Of a DNA stretch of 64,000 bases, positions 1-12,029 are shown piece after piece; within the stretch, counting starts at the first letter, position 1, and each line of letters begins with the position of its first letter. The notes under the pieces were generated by a model. That model was not told where the DNA came from and searched no databases. It was given only the letters and a program-made list of their open reading frames with translations. The stretch is taken from contig VXAU01004007.1 of assembly GCA_013399695.1 (NCBI GenBank), positions 19,342 through 83,341 of the forward strand, given 5' to 3'. Position numbers and translations under genes: made by a program. Source of the stretch: Formicarius rufipectus (lineage: Eukaryota; Chordata; Aves; Passeriformes; Formicariidae).

Positions 1-274
1 AAGTGTCATCGTTCTTTGGTCTAAATCACGTAACTTCTTTATTAATTAGTACTCAGCCCCTCTTTGATAGTCGTATCGCTCCCTTCTCATGCTAATTAGT
101 CCGGAGGCGCAGTTCTCCCCCCAATTTGAGTAGAGGGGCCAGTGAGTCGGTTATCGGCATCCCACTGCTGAGGTCACCTTCCCCCTGCTCTGTTCTGTTT
201 TGGCTGCACTTCTGGTGGCTCTTGTCCAGAAAGCCCATTCATCCTGAGACTGTGTTAGCCAAGCGTACAAACAG
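1..274 (-). mobile_element. possible LTR fragment of an endogenous retrovirus (antisense, cut by window edge)
   Basis: Read on the minus strand, this stretch is unlike the surrounding AT-rich DNA and has an AATAAA polyadenylation signal (TTTATT at 38-43 on the + strand) followed by a short tail toward the window edge. That arrangement fits the U3/R part of an LTR. No partner LTR, TG/CA terminus or target duplication can be seen because the left end is missing. It abuts an antisense CR1 fragment. No coding potential is visible. The call rests on general appearance only. Confidence 0.3.
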
Positions 275-472
275 GCAGAATGACAGAATTGTTAGACCTG
301 GGAGATCANAGGGAGACTTCATGACCTCCCTGGGCAGCTGTTCCACTTCTCTGCCATCCTCAGTGGAAGTTACTGCTCATGTTGATGTGGAACTTCTGTT
401 CTAGTTGATGGCCATTGCTCCTCCTCCTGGTCGTTGGGCAGGGTACCACCCAAACGGGTCTGGCACCACACG
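275..472 (-). mobile_element. CR1 LINE 3'-end fragment, antisense
   Basis: Reading left to right, 275-294 resembles the reverse complement of the CR1 3' terminus. The text at about 318-470 resembles the antisense of the CR1 segment just before the tail, including the stretch equivalent to CCTCCCTGGGCAGCTGTTCC. The two blocks are closer together than in a full CR1 3' end, so an internal deletion is likely. The single N at 309 lies between them. This is a dead 5'-truncated copy. Confidence 0.6.
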
Positions 473-579
473 ATGCTCGCAATGCAATTACCTAATCGTA
501 ACTGTCCAGCCACAGCTGCTAATTAACAGCTTGGAAAAAAAGGCACAATGTTTGACTCAACCCCCTATTACAATCTTGA

Positions 580-1020
580 GGGACTCGGTATCATTGCCCC
601 CTCTAAGGCTACGAGAGGAAGGGCTCGGTACGTCCGGGGGCGCTGCCCGAGGGGGATCGCGAAGCCCTGCCGTGTGCCCGCGGGGTGGGCAGAGCAGCGA
701 GCCCCAGCGCAGCGCGCTGGTAGCTTGGCTGTGGAAAGGGAAAACCGCACACGTGGTGACACGGTGGTGACAGAGGCGCCTGCGAGAAAGTAAGAGGCTT
801 TTCAAGTCGTGTGATACCTTAGAGTGTCCCCTTCTCGACCCCGCCCCAAGGATCAGTGTCTTAAAGCGAAAGGCGGCTTCTCCGTAGCAAACTTGAAATG
901 TCTGCAGTAGCAGTAAGAGGCGCGGGTTCTCGTGTTTTGTGATCACGGATCAGCCATCCACATTACGCTTGATCTCTGCTGACTCGGCACAGCGTGGCTC
1001 GGGCGAAACAGACACTGCCT
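580..1020. promoter_or_regulatory. CpG island without a recognised gene
   Basis: About 440 bases are GC-rich and dense in CpG, which is striking because the next 20 kb has almost none. Several CG-rich words occur, including CCCGCGGGG near 678 and GCGCAGCGCGCTGG near 708. Neither strand shows an exon I recognise; short open frames on both strands have no known family signature. It could be the promoter of a gene lying to the left, of a noncoding RNA, or a CpG-rich retroelement remnant. In human, PDCD6IP lies head-to-head with CLASP2, but I could not find its first exon here. Confidence 0.5.
631..648 (+). promoter_or_regulatory. weak CTCF-like motif
   Basis: The word CGTCCGGGGGCGCTGCCC contains the GGGGGCGCT core of the CTCF consensus. 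The upstream half matches poorly, so this is a weak candidate. It lies inside the CpG island and has the same orientation as the better match at 27188-27205. Confidence 0.2.
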
Positions 1021-4000
1021 GCCAGGCTGGCTGGTCTGAGCACCAAAAAGGGATATTCAACCCGTGTGCTCCCTTTTCTCTGCCACTTGTTCCAAACAGC
1101 TAAGGCTCTAAGCCTGCTATTTTCTTATTACATAAGCCACCAGGTGACGACACCACAAAAAGGTAAAAGAGTTCAAAATTGCATATTCTCATATTGTAGC
1201 AGACAACAGTTTTACTGTAAAGCAGGTGATCCCTCCATACAGAAAGCATACTCTACTAAGTGGAGGTGTCTTTCTCATCTCCTGAATGCCTAAAGTAGTG
1301 TGGCATGAGGAAAAGGTTACAGCCTGGGAAATCACTCTTAACCACTTCTGTCACCACTGGGAGGGGCAGCTTGTCCAGTATTAGACGTCCTTGTATGTAA
1401 TCCAGAGATGCTGTGGCAATTGCAGCCAGGCCTTGCCAGACACCAGCGTAGGGAAGGAGACAATGGAGTTGTCCTCGTTCTGCTGCATCCAGCCACCTTC
1501 AGTGGAGCCCAAGTGGGTACCCTTTGGAGCCCTGTCAGATTGCTTCTGTTTAAAACATTTGCTGTAATCACAAAAAGTGAATATACATGTTAACAGTTTC
1601 CTGGTGCACTCCTGGCTCCTGTGCTGACTAAACACCCAGCTCATTTTTCATAGCTCAGTAAAAACCAATTAGTAGTTGACTTAATTTTATGTTGAAAAAA
1701 AAATATTTTTATCCTACAACAAATATAACAAGTAAGCTCTCCTACCATACTCAGGTCGGGATGCATGAGTTCTTCCAGGGTGCTTTTTGTCTCTTGAGGT
1801 TTTATTGCCCACAGCTGTTTTTCCCTCAAGGTTTTATTGCCCACATACATTGCAAGCATTTGGTCACTTAGCTTGAGTTAGCCTTGCACTAGTGCACTTT
1901 CCTGTCCCAGAGAAAACCTCCACCCTCACAAGCTTGGATTTTGATCAATCTTAAGTGTCAAGTCAGTGTTAAGTGTGGGCAGTTCCCTCCATTTGTTTCC
2001 AATATCAAGACCTTGTGGAGCGTAGTTAACCTACACATTGTTACAAGATACAACACTGCCTATATATGGAGGATGAAAGCCATTAATACCTTACAGCCTA
2101 ACACTCATAAACACGGAAAGGGTGTGAACAAGGAAGGGCAAAACCTGCAGCTATGAGATCATAGTTCTACGTTAGAAGCACAGTAACCTTTAGATGGCTA
2201 TTGCTTAATGAATGCAATGACTGATGCTTTGCATTCCTAAATGTCCACCAACACAGCACAGAAATTTCACTTTATCTTAAAACAAGTTACTAGAACTTTA
2301 AATGTACAGGTGATTTGCTTCTTTCCCACAGATTATGATAAATCAGTGCTCCTCTAAAGGCTTTATTCTAATTATTACAATTATAATTTTATAAGCAGTA
2401 ATTACTCGTTTCCTTGTTACCTCTGACTAGTTAAGTACTATTTCCCAATTACTGAGATGAGGAAGCCATATAGTCAGCAGTTATCAGTGCAGGGGGCATG
2501 ATCTACATCTTCTGACTCACAGTCCTGTGCTTTAAACAGCAGGCCATACTTCCTCTTTCAACAAATTTATGATGCTATCTAAAGGAACCACTTTAAAACA
2601 GGTTCCCTGAAAATATTTGAAGTGAGGCAGCATAAACTAGTAATAGGCATATTTATGCCTTACCATGGTCACTGATACATTTCATTTTAGTGTTGACCAT
2701 TAGATGTCACCAGCTTTCCTCTTTTACCTAAATAACCACTATGCATATGTAGAGCACCACAGTTTTGCTAAAGTACCTCTAAAACTTAGAATTGCTTTCA
2801 GTACTCAAACTAGCTTTTCTTCACTTTCATGGTTTTTTTTCCTACCATTTTTAGACAGAAAACTTTTCATGGAAATCTTAACATTGTTTTTCATGATTGC
2901 TTTCTGTTCATGAAATCTGTGTACAGCTATTTCATTGAAGTAAGACTTTATTCTGCATTTGCTGTATGTTATTCTGTAGAGTTTGATTATGTTGCTTTAT
3001 CTATTTCATGAGAATTTCCCTGTAGCAATTGCACTAATTGGCAAGCACATGTCATATCAAACAAATTTAAAAAAAAATCATCAAAGGAAGTGATAAAGCA
3101 GATACCTGTTAATTTCATTAAATCTAATGGCCCTTTTGCCTAAAGCTTCATTTAATCACTCTGATCCAACCCCATTTTGGTACTCCTAGCATCATTTTTT
3201 AGTGACATAGGGTAAGCACCCAGTATTACCATTATCTTTTGATCATGAGTTTCAGGAATTATCATCAATTACCCAAATAAGAGAGTGCAGAAAATAAATT
3301 TTATGTCTGATTTGATCTCAATAACCCATCTAGTCCTACTGCCCATGTAGAAGAAGTAAAATTCCTATGACTTATGAAAAAATTTCTCCCTAGCATCCCA
3401 TAACCAAAGGCACAAGAAAATTCCTACTATTACCTTAAAATTTAACATTACTTTTTATTTAAAAATTTAGAGGAATTATTAATCCAAATTTCCTCAACTT
3501 TAATTGGAATTGTGAGAGTTTTATATTTCTCATAGGTCAGGAGGGACCTGAACAAGAAGATACATTGATAACAAATTCTGCAGTGCCAGGGCCCTACTTG
3601 TCTTTGAGCATTTTTGTGATTGCAGCTCTACAAGCACAATGTGTCATCCTAGCAGTGTTCTAGTGCTAAATAAGAAAAACCCATCTTGAGTACAAATTCC
3701 AGCTGTGATACATGCAATACAGGTCAGGATGACTAAATGAGAGACTGGAGAAGTGGGAAAACAGATCTAAATACTGTTGGTACACTTGCTTAGGGTAGAT
3801 ACTTGTGTGTAGTGGTAATTACTACCAAGTTGCCTTTCAGCCACAAGAAAAAAAGAGACCCTGAATTTTGCCTGAGGAGAGTGTGCTGGCAGAGCGGTCT
3901 AGAATAAGAAGAAGAGCATCGCATGTGTACCTAGTGGCACAGAAAAGAGCATTGCAGATTTTCATAGAAAGATACTATGTCAGACTTGGAAATCGTTGAC

Positions 4001-4024
4001 ATAGGTAAATAATTTTACTTGCTG
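1021..4024. other. AT-rich intergenic DNA, nothing recognised
   Basis: I see no exon, RNA gene or confidently classified repeat here. The open frames are short and have no recognisable family. A moderately GC-rich patch at about 1340-1540 remains unclassified. Poly-A and poly-T runs near 1695 and 3068 are short. Confidence 0.6.
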
Positions 4025-4172
4025 CATTGCTCAGCATGCACCAGCAATGTGCACATGCAGCACAGGAAACCCAACCACATCCTGGGCTGCATCAGAAGCA
4101 GCATGGCCAGCAGGTCAAGGGAGGTGATTCTGTCCCTCTACGCCCCTCAGGTGAGACCCCACCTGGAGTGCT
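4025..4172 (+). mobile_element. CR1 LINE, 5' part of a copy split by an LTR
   Basis: This is sense-strand CR1 ORF2 3' sequence: the stretch with CATCCTGGGCTGCATCAGAA, GGCCAGCAGG and GTGAGACCCCACCTGGAGTG is typical of the end of the CR1 open reading frame. It stops at GTGCT (4168-4172) and continues after the LTR at 4941, so both parts are one original insertion. The frame is degenerate. Confidence 0.85.
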
Positions 4173-4935
4173 TGTGCTGGTTTAAAAGTAAACTGGCAGG
4201 AGAAATGAACCCAACTCAGAATGAGATTGCAAGTCAGAATAACAACTTAATAAAAAGATTACAATAAACACACTGATACAGAAGGAAAATCCATTTGACC
4301 CACAAAAACAGATGTGCAGCCCAGCACAGTGGGGCACGAGCAGAATGGAGCTCACCAACCCCTGTGCTGAGCACCACGTGGCCCCCTTGCATTCAAAGTA
4401 AGAAGAAAGGAGAAACCTGCTGGTAAAGATGATGGTCGCAGTCTGGTCAAGAGTGGCAGTCACAGTCCTCTTGAGGCTCTGGTCCTCCTCTGGATCTGAT
4501 GAATGGTCCTACTAGTCCCACAACTCGAAGCTTATCTATGCTTGGGCTCAGATGGGAATGCCCAGTCCCTCCCTCAGGGTGAGGAGTTTCACAATGGGTG
4601 ATTTACTCTGTGAGGTCAATCACGGCATATTTTTGGAATCCCTGATGGCCCATTAGCAGACGTGACCGCTCAGGTGGGTGTAAAGGCACTAGTGGCTCCC
4701 CAGAGGGGAGTTATCACACCTGAGTCATTGGTGTGAAGACAGGAACACTTCCTTATATCACAGAAATTCTTAAGCACTCATCTTGTAGTCTGAGGGGTCA
4801 GGTGTACCCTGGGCGGCTGCTGCAAATGGTCCATTGTGAGCAGTTCATGAGAAAATGATATAGAGGGTTTAGAATACACAGTCCTGGCCACACCCTCACA
4901 GGGACAAACTGGTCCTGACTACTATAACCAGGACA
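4173..4935. mobile_element. solo LTR, ERVL-like, nested in CR1
   Basis: This 763-bp element starts TGTGCTGG and ends CAGGACA, and is flanked by a perfect 5-bp direct repeat GTGCT (4168-4172 and 4936-4940). Removing it restores a continuous CR1. A second copy of nearly identical length (762 bp) lies at 11263-12024. The length, TG...CA ends and 5-bp duplication are those of a solo LTR; 5 bp is usual for class III (ERVL) elements. There is no internal retroviral sequence, so the provirus has been reduced by LTR-LTR recombination. Orientation is unresolved: both ends read TG...CA in either direction. An AATAAA lies in the first 100 bases and a TATATC in the last 100. Confidence 0.88.
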
Positions 4936-4940
4936 GTGCT

Positions 4941-5438
4941 GCATCCAGCTCTGGGGCCCCCAACACAACCTGTTGGAGCAAGTCCAGAAGGAGGTCCACA
5001 GAGATGCTCAGAGGACTGTAGCACCTCTCCTTTGAAGACAGGCTGAGAGAATTGGAGTTGTTCAGCCTGGAAAAGAGAAGGCTCTGGGGAAACCTTAGAG
5101 CACATTCCAGTAGCTAAAGGGGGCCTACAAGAAAGCTGGAGATGGGTTTTTTACATGGGCATGTAGTGATAGCACAAGGGGGAATGGCTTTAAACTGACA
5201 GAGGGTAGGCCTAGAATAGATAGGAAAAAATCCTTTACTGCAAGGGTGGTGTGACACTAAAAGAGGCTGCCCAAAGGACCTGCGGATGCCCCATCCCTGG
5301 CAGTGTTCGAGGTCAGATTGGATGGAGCCTGGGGGCAACCTGGTCTTGTGTAAGGTGTTCCAGCCCATGGCAGGGACTTCAAACTAGATGATCTTTAGTG
5401 TCCTTTCCAACCCAAACCATTCTATGATTCCATGATTA
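4941..5438 (+). mobile_element. CR1 LINE, 3' part of the split copy
   Basis: The CR1 resumes with GCATCCAGCTCTGGGGCCCC and runs through the usual CR1 3' landmarks: the TTCAGCCTGGAAAAGAGAAGG word near 5065, GGCTTTAAACTGA near 5187, the GATGCCCCATCCCTGGCAGTG word near 5285, and a tail with CATTCTATGATTCCATGATT. With 4025-4172 it makes one 5'-truncated sense-strand copy of about 650 bp. Confidence 0.92.
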
Positions 5439-6436
5439 TTCTAGATGAACTAGAGCTAAGCAAACCCACAGGGAATCCAACTAGCACTAGTGCAATATTT
5501 TCCATAAATGCTTACAAGAATGTTAGCTATTAGGCCAATTACAATACAGCCTAGAATTTTTTTTAAAGTCTCAGCAGGCTTCAGAAATTTGCCATATTAC
5601 TGATTACATAATGATAGAGCCTGTGCTTTTTAATCATATACCACAGAAGAAGGAACATATTGTGGTTTGTAGTAGTGGGTCTTCATATTAAGCACCAAAG
5701 ATATTGCTAGAGTGTTTCCATATATCCTATTAAAAATGCTACTATTTTTACTGATTAGACTATTCCTATCACTGTGATTCCAGAATATTTACAAAGCAGA
5801 AGAGCTTATGCAAGACAGCAGCAACTTCTAGTTCAGTAGGAAATAGCTGAGACACTATTAAACATGTTCCCCAAAAGGTCAGAATTAGTGCAAGACATGT
5901 GAATAATAACCTTTGAAACATTTTATTTACAGTTTAATTAAACAGCTGGAAATTTAGCTACATAACCATAGTCCTGTATACTGTATATTAGGATGCAGTC
6001 TTGCCCTGCCGCCAGATACACACTCCGCTTAAAAAGAGACAATGATTAAATAGGTAATTGTCCTGAAAGAAAGCAAAGCATTAACGTGCGGTGCTAGAGA
6101 TACACTGATACAAGTCACAAAACTAGTACCCACTAAATGGCCACTTCTGCTCTGAATCAGACTGTTTGTGAGGATATAAAAAATGTTTCCTATCTATCGG
6201 TTATGCGGCGACAATGCATAAGAAGACATGGATATAATAGAGAATATAATTGCAGTTTAATCCTGGACAGATTATACAGCTATTTACTGAAGCCAACCTT
6301 GTGTATAAGTTTCTGGAAAATCCAAAGTCAGGCATGCAAAGTTTTACTTAGATTTTGGCATAACAACTCTGTAATCAATAGGTTTTGTTGCAATATTTAT
6401 AGTATGTTGTTTGAAAAAAGTTCAGAGCCTTCAATT
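5439..6436. other. AT-rich intergenic DNA, nothing recognised
   Basis: No exon, RNA gene or repeat could be identified. An open frame at 6137-6451 has no recognisable family and runs into a CR1 fragment, so I regard it as chance. Confidence 0.6.
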
Positions 6437-6555
6437 TGGATGGGGTTTTGAGCAACCTAATGGTCTCATGGAAGGTGTCCCTGCCCATGGCAGGGGGTTT
6501 GGAATGAGATGACCTTAAAGTCCCTTCCAACCCCTTCTAAGATTCTGTGATTCTA
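6437..6555 (+). mobile_element. CR1 LINE 3' tail fragment
   Basis: A short sense-strand CR1 end: AGCAACCTAATGGTCTCATG, GGAAGGTGTCCCTGCCCATG, GATGACCTTAAAGTCCCTTC, then a tail of two ATTCTGTGATTCTAAG-type units. Only about the last 120 bases of the element are present, a normal severe 5' truncation. Confidence 0.92.
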
Positions 6556-9500
6556 AGTTTGTTGAAATAAAGAAAAAGTTTGTTCTGCTTTTTAGTGTTG
6601 AGCCATTGGTGTTACTAAATCATTAATTCTATGTTACATATATAAATTATGGAAGTTTAAATACTTTTTACCCCTAGGAATTGAAAACAGAGCACTTGCC
6701 ATATTGTATTAAAAGCATATGAAAAATCAAGAGTTTGTTTTTTGTGATAATGGACTGAATTTTGCCTTACACTGCACTTATTCTTGCTGTGAACATTTCC
6801 TTGAGTTACCACAGGATTTCAGAAACCCCAACAGGCGATGGGTAGTGTTTTGATGGTATCACATCTTTAATTATTTATTGAAAGAAGAAAGGATTAATGA
6901 CCTTGAAACAGAAGTGTTGTGCAATACAGCCTTCGGCTAACCATGCCATGATTTTATGTCTTCTGATCTTAAAATAATAAACAACTGAATTAAAGGATGT
7001 GATTCTTTGTTCAATCCAGAAGAGAGAAGACTTTTTTATTCTACAAATTGCTCTTACAAGGTTGGCTAATTAAGCTACCCATTAAGATTTGACAGTCAGA
7101 AAGTTTTCACTTAAATTCTATATTTCTAAATAATGTAAATATATCCATAGTGGAAAGTAACAAAATAGGTGAAAGATAAATTAATAACTTTGAATCTCTT
7201 AAGTATTACAATATGGAGTATACCTAAAGCATCAACTTTATTTTATTCACTTTAAAACATTGTTTGCTTTATCTAAAGCATTGTATTTCATATTTTAGAA
7301 AGAATTTTGTTCAACTGTGTCATCAATTCAATCCAAATACTTTCTGAACTAAAGAACAGAGCAGCCTTCAAAGAGGCAGAACTTAATACTTGTCCTTTGT
7401 TGGTAATTTACAATATGTAATTATATTTTATATTGGTTTTGTCCGTATATTCAATGCAAGAAAAATACCTTTCCCTGTTTGTTACACTACAATTACAAGG
7501 CTTGGCTAGAAAACTTCATATATAATTTGAAGACTACTAAGTATATTACATTGAAGATGTGAAAGAAGTTAAATCTGGTCAATTGAGAAAGATCCTTTCT
7601 AAGTCACTCTTGATGTAGCATGTATTTCAATGGTATTTTCTGTTCTGAAACAACTTATAAAATATTCATACAGAAATAATTTTACATAGATTGAAAAACA
7701 TCTGGTTGGAAGTAGGGAACTAGGTAGTTGGTCATTATACAGCATAATGTTTGCTGTATAGAGACATAATTTCTTGCTGCATGGAACAGGCAGGTCAGTA
7801 AAAATGATCCAAACAGAAATACATCCACTTGGTAAATTCAACTAAAAACCACTGATGAAATTCAGTTCTGTCATTCAGTGGATGCTTTTTATAGCAAGTG
7901 AGAGGTTTACCCCACTAAGTAATCCTTTATATTGACAGTGAAGTTTTTATTTTTGGCATTGCAGGTAGAGAAGGGCCTGCAGGTTGTGGTTCAAACATTT
8001 CCTGCACAAAGCAGTCTTGTTTTTTGAGAAGACAGTAATAAACTTTGTCCCTCTTATGGGCTGTGTACACATGCCCCAACATGCATGTTACTTGTGTGTG
8101 AGGGTGAGGAACATCTGTCCTTTGGCTGTTGTCTCTATTCCTGTGCCTGTAGCAGTGGCTGCCCAAATATGTAGGTCAGCTCTTCACTCACTGCCAGGTT
8201 ATTTGCCACCTACTCACTAATTCAGATAAGGAACATGCTCTTCCCATTTAGTGAGGTGGTGTTGAAGGGTTTTGAACCGAGGGAAATTGAAAGCCAAATA
8301 TAATTTTGAGCATGCACCTATAGACCTATCCTCTGTATCCACCTCCATGTATATTGCCATAGTCACTGTGTAGATGGAATCTGTTATATAAAAACATCTT
8401 GCAGACATGGCAAAGAATTTGCCATTCTGCACTGAACAGAGCAGAATTACAAACCTGGAGGGTTCTAGGAGATGATAACAGGGGCCAAGGCCTAATTTTA
8501 CATTCACGGGGATGACAGGCATGTAAGAAGGAAAGCAAGGACTTGATTTAAAAGCTCTCAGTTCAGAGTTGCTCCTTCTAACGTGGGAAGTGACTGAATC
8601 ATTCCTCATTAGCACAGTCCAGGGCATGTGGTTGTGGTCCTTATTCTCTGGAAACAGCACACTCTGGTGCACAACAGTCTAAGACCTTACGAAAAATGGG
8701 AAGATGAAACAAAAGATGGAAGACCCTAAGATCAGGGCTGTTCCATGGCCCATGCAAGGAAAGGCTTATGACTTTTCCCAGTTCAAAACATCTCCTTAAC
8801 ACACATACTGATCAGTTTACAAAGAGGCACCTCTAATAATTTCTGGAAGCTATGAAGATCTTCACGTCCTGCTGTTAAACTTTTCCATAATAAGAAGTTT
8901 TTATCTTACACATTCCAACCATAACAAATCATAACAAAGTTTCTCTGTTACATAATATAACAAATGCCAGTACAGGCAGCTCTTTTGAAAAGTTTGGTCT
9001 GACCACAAAAATCTAGGGATAAAGAAATGGCAACAGGATTTGCTGACCACACTGACAGAGTATTCCTTCTAAAAATGCATGCTTGTCAATGTTGAAAGGA
9101 GAAATTACAGACAAACTTGCACTGGTATAGTCTGCAAAAAGTAAGATGCAAAAATTGTGGTTTAATCTTCTATTTCATCATTCTCCTGAGTGTCTAAGAA
9201 CCGACATCATGCGAGCATGCAAGAGAATCCAGCATTAGAGGAGTGCTTTTGCACAAAAAAAAATTGAGGAGAGAATGATTTGATCATGGGCATTTTTACA
9301 ATATGTTCCTTTTTTTTCCCCCCTTTTCCATCAGAGGAGGTAACTGTTTCTCACATTGCTTCTAGTTGTGGATGAGCCAGTTTGTGGTATGACACAGCAC
9401 TTCAGTAAACACCTTTGCAAAGGTTACATAAGTTAGGGCAGATTTCAGTGTGCCATTTGTCATAAATGATTCATCCTGGCATAGGATATCTGGACAGGGT

Positions 9501-11257
9501 TTGACTAATGACAGAACGTAAAAACTGACTGTAAGGAATTTATCATGCAAATTATACTTTAGAAGCTCATGAGGTTATCCCTAATACCTCATGAATTCTC
9601 AGGTTGCTCTGCCTGACATTCCCTCTGAAGTTCAGGAAAGCTCTTAGTGTCATATATATAGACTGAAATTTCTGTAATCAGTTTCTTAACTGGTATTTTT
9701 CTTCTGTAGAATCTGACACTCAGCTGATTTTTATTTGCAACTTTTTTTCTATTCTGACATATAAAGTATAGTGTTCCATTTCAAACTAGTATGTTTGTAT
9801 GCCTAGCTACTTAACACTCTTCCCTCTCCTTTTAGATACAGAGGTGGTGACATGCACAAATAAGATAATCCAAGGAATAAGAGATAGGTTATTCCTACTT
9901 CAAATGTTATGTTTAAACTAATGCTTAATTACTATCCATTTTCTGTGCAAACATCGACAGACTTATCAGCGTCACTTTCAGAATCAACTGGCACTACTTC
10001 TGAACTACTTAACTAGAAGTTAGACTATGAGCAGAACTGACATTAAATTGTCCTTGAAATCATTCTAGGGTAGCAAGTGAATTTCACAAAATCAAAATCA
10101 AAGACTAACCACTTCTCTACAGTTGCAATCCTTTGTGCTCCTGTAACTCTGGTAATACCAGGCATGCATGAGTCTGTCCATTTTCAGGCCTCTGGTTTTG
10201 TGTATCATTTCTGCATCCCTATGTCTACATGCACTTAGAGCATCTGCTTCCTTCACTTTTAACAGGCTTCAAAGCATGTACTTTGAATTGGTGAGCTCGA
10301 TGTGAGTCATCATAGCAGGGCAATTCATTTTCCCAGGGTGTGTTTTGTTGTACCTCATGTCTGTCACTTTTTCAATTTTGATATTTCCAGTATTACCTGC
10401 TTGGCATGGCAGTATATCAGTGGTTGTTTTCAGGGATGAAACAACTTAAGAATTTTTTGTTTACTATGTAGATGATTCAGTATGACTTTTCATTTAATGT
10501 ACTTAGTGTTTTCATGCTAATTATTTAAATGTTATGTTTTATTGGCCAGAAATGTATGCAGTGGTTCAGTGGTAACCACCTCTGTTTCTATGAAACTCAT
10601 ATATAAGGTATAAATACCTGCACATCAAAATACATGCCCAAAAACCAACTCCGTGGGAGATGGGAAATTTTGCTAGAGATATATTATTTTTTAAGAGCAA
10701 AGATAAAAATTAAAGATGAAAACTGAAGTCTCACCAGATTTTATTTCAGAAATGCTATAGTTGTACCCAGTCATCTTCACACTTGGGCTGTGTCAGCTTG
10801 CAGACTCCATGTCTCATCACTGACAAATAAAAAGGTTGCTTGAACTCATTACCTCTCCTGTTTTCTCCTTTGCTCACATGAATACAAGCCATATTTGAGA
10901 ATGGCATATTAACCAGATTATATGCAGGGAAACGAAAGAACTAGGAATGGTGACTCTTTAGGAAATGGAAAAGGGAATGCTATAAAGAATGGAGGACTGT
11001 TGGCAATTACTGGAAGCTGAGGTGATGGCTCAGAATACTTGTGAAAAGACTTTAAGCCTAGGGTGTCTTGATTAAGGTGTATGTGACATTTTTAAGGCTT
11101 TTGTGAATTCAATGAGGAAAATAAGAAACATGGTTTTATTTGCCATACTGCCTAGTAAATAACTATAAATGCATGCAAGGGTCTTTGCAATGATTTAGGA
11201 ACACTTTTCTAAATAAGTTAGACAATAGTTGAAGTAATTATATATTAATAGACCTAT
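6556..11257. other. AT-rich intergenic DNA, nothing firmly recognised
   Basis: About 4.7 kb without a supported gene or a repeat I can name. The open frames, including the longest on the minus strand at 8217-8672, have no known motif and no good coding context. The stretch at 8000-8680 is less AT-rich than its surroundings but remains unclassified. Confidence 0.55.
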
Positions 11258-11262
11258 GGTGA

Positions 11263-12024
11263 TGTGCTGATTTAAAGGTAAACCTGCAGGAGAAATGAAC
11301 CCAACTCAAAATAAGATTACAAGTCAGAGTTGCAATTTGTTGAAAAGGTTACAATAAACACACTCATAAAGAGGAAAAAATTACTTTTATCCTACAAAAA
11401 CCAGATGTATAGTCCAGCATTCTGGGGCATGAACAGAATGCTGTTCATTAGCCCCTATGTTGAGCACCACGTGGTCCCCCTGAGTACAAAGTAAAAGGAA
11501 AGAAAACCCTCTTGGTGAGAATGATGGTCACAGTCTGGTCAAGAGTGGCAGTCACAGTCCTGTTGAGGCTCAGGTCCTCCTCTGGATCCGATGAGTGGTA
11601 CCACAAGTCCCAAAACCTGAAGATTATGTATGCTCAGGTTCAGGTGGGAATGCCCAGTACCTTCCTTAGGACCAAGAGTTTCACAATGTGTGATTCACTC
11701 TGTGAGGTCAGTCATGGCATATTTTTGGCATCCTTGATGGCCCATTAGCAGACATGACCTCTCAGGTGGGTGTGAAGGTGCTGATGGCTCTCTGGAGGGG
11801 AGTTATGACACCTGAGTCATAGGTGTGTAGATAGGAAAACTTGCCTATCTCACAGAGTTCTTAAGCACTCATCTTGTAGCCTGGGGGGTCGGGTGTGCCC
11901 TGGGCAGCTGCTGCAAATGGTCCATTGTGAGCAGTTCTGAGAAATTACATAGAGGGTGTAGAATACACAGTTTTAGTTACACCCACGCAGTGATAAACTG
12001 GTTCCGGCAACTGTAACTAGGACA
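11263..12024. mobile_element. solo LTR, second copy of the ERVL-like family
   Basis: This 762-bp element starts TGTGCTGATTT and ends AACTAGGACA, with a perfect 5-bp target duplication GGTGA at 11258-11262 and 12025-12029. It aligns end to end with the LTR at 4173-4935. In the block of about 245 bases from about 4436 (matching about 11524) I counted about 32 mismatches, or 13 percent. It is in the same orientation as the first copy but has a different duplication, so the two are independent insertions rather than a provirus pair. The open frame at 11512-11748 lies wholly inside it and is not a gene. Confidence 0.88.
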
Positions 12025-12029
12025 GGTGA

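Noticed and set aside
557..946. Minus-strand frame as a PDCD6IP first exon
   Set aside because: Synteny made this worth testing, but the translation has no resemblance to the ALIX N-terminus and no good donor is placed for it.
994..1293. Open frame starting with a histone H3-like string (MARAKQT)
   Set aside because: It starts at GTG, the similarity ends after seven residues, and the rest (LPARLAGLSTKKG and on) has no histone fold. Coincidence.
11512..11748. Open frame of 78 codons
   Set aside because: It lies entirely inside the solo LTR, and the equivalent frame is broken in the other copy.
4173..12024. The two LTRs as ends of one provirus
   Set aside because: Each has its own different 5-bp duplication on both sides, the intervening 6.3 kb shows no retroviral genes, and it includes CR1 and unique sequence.
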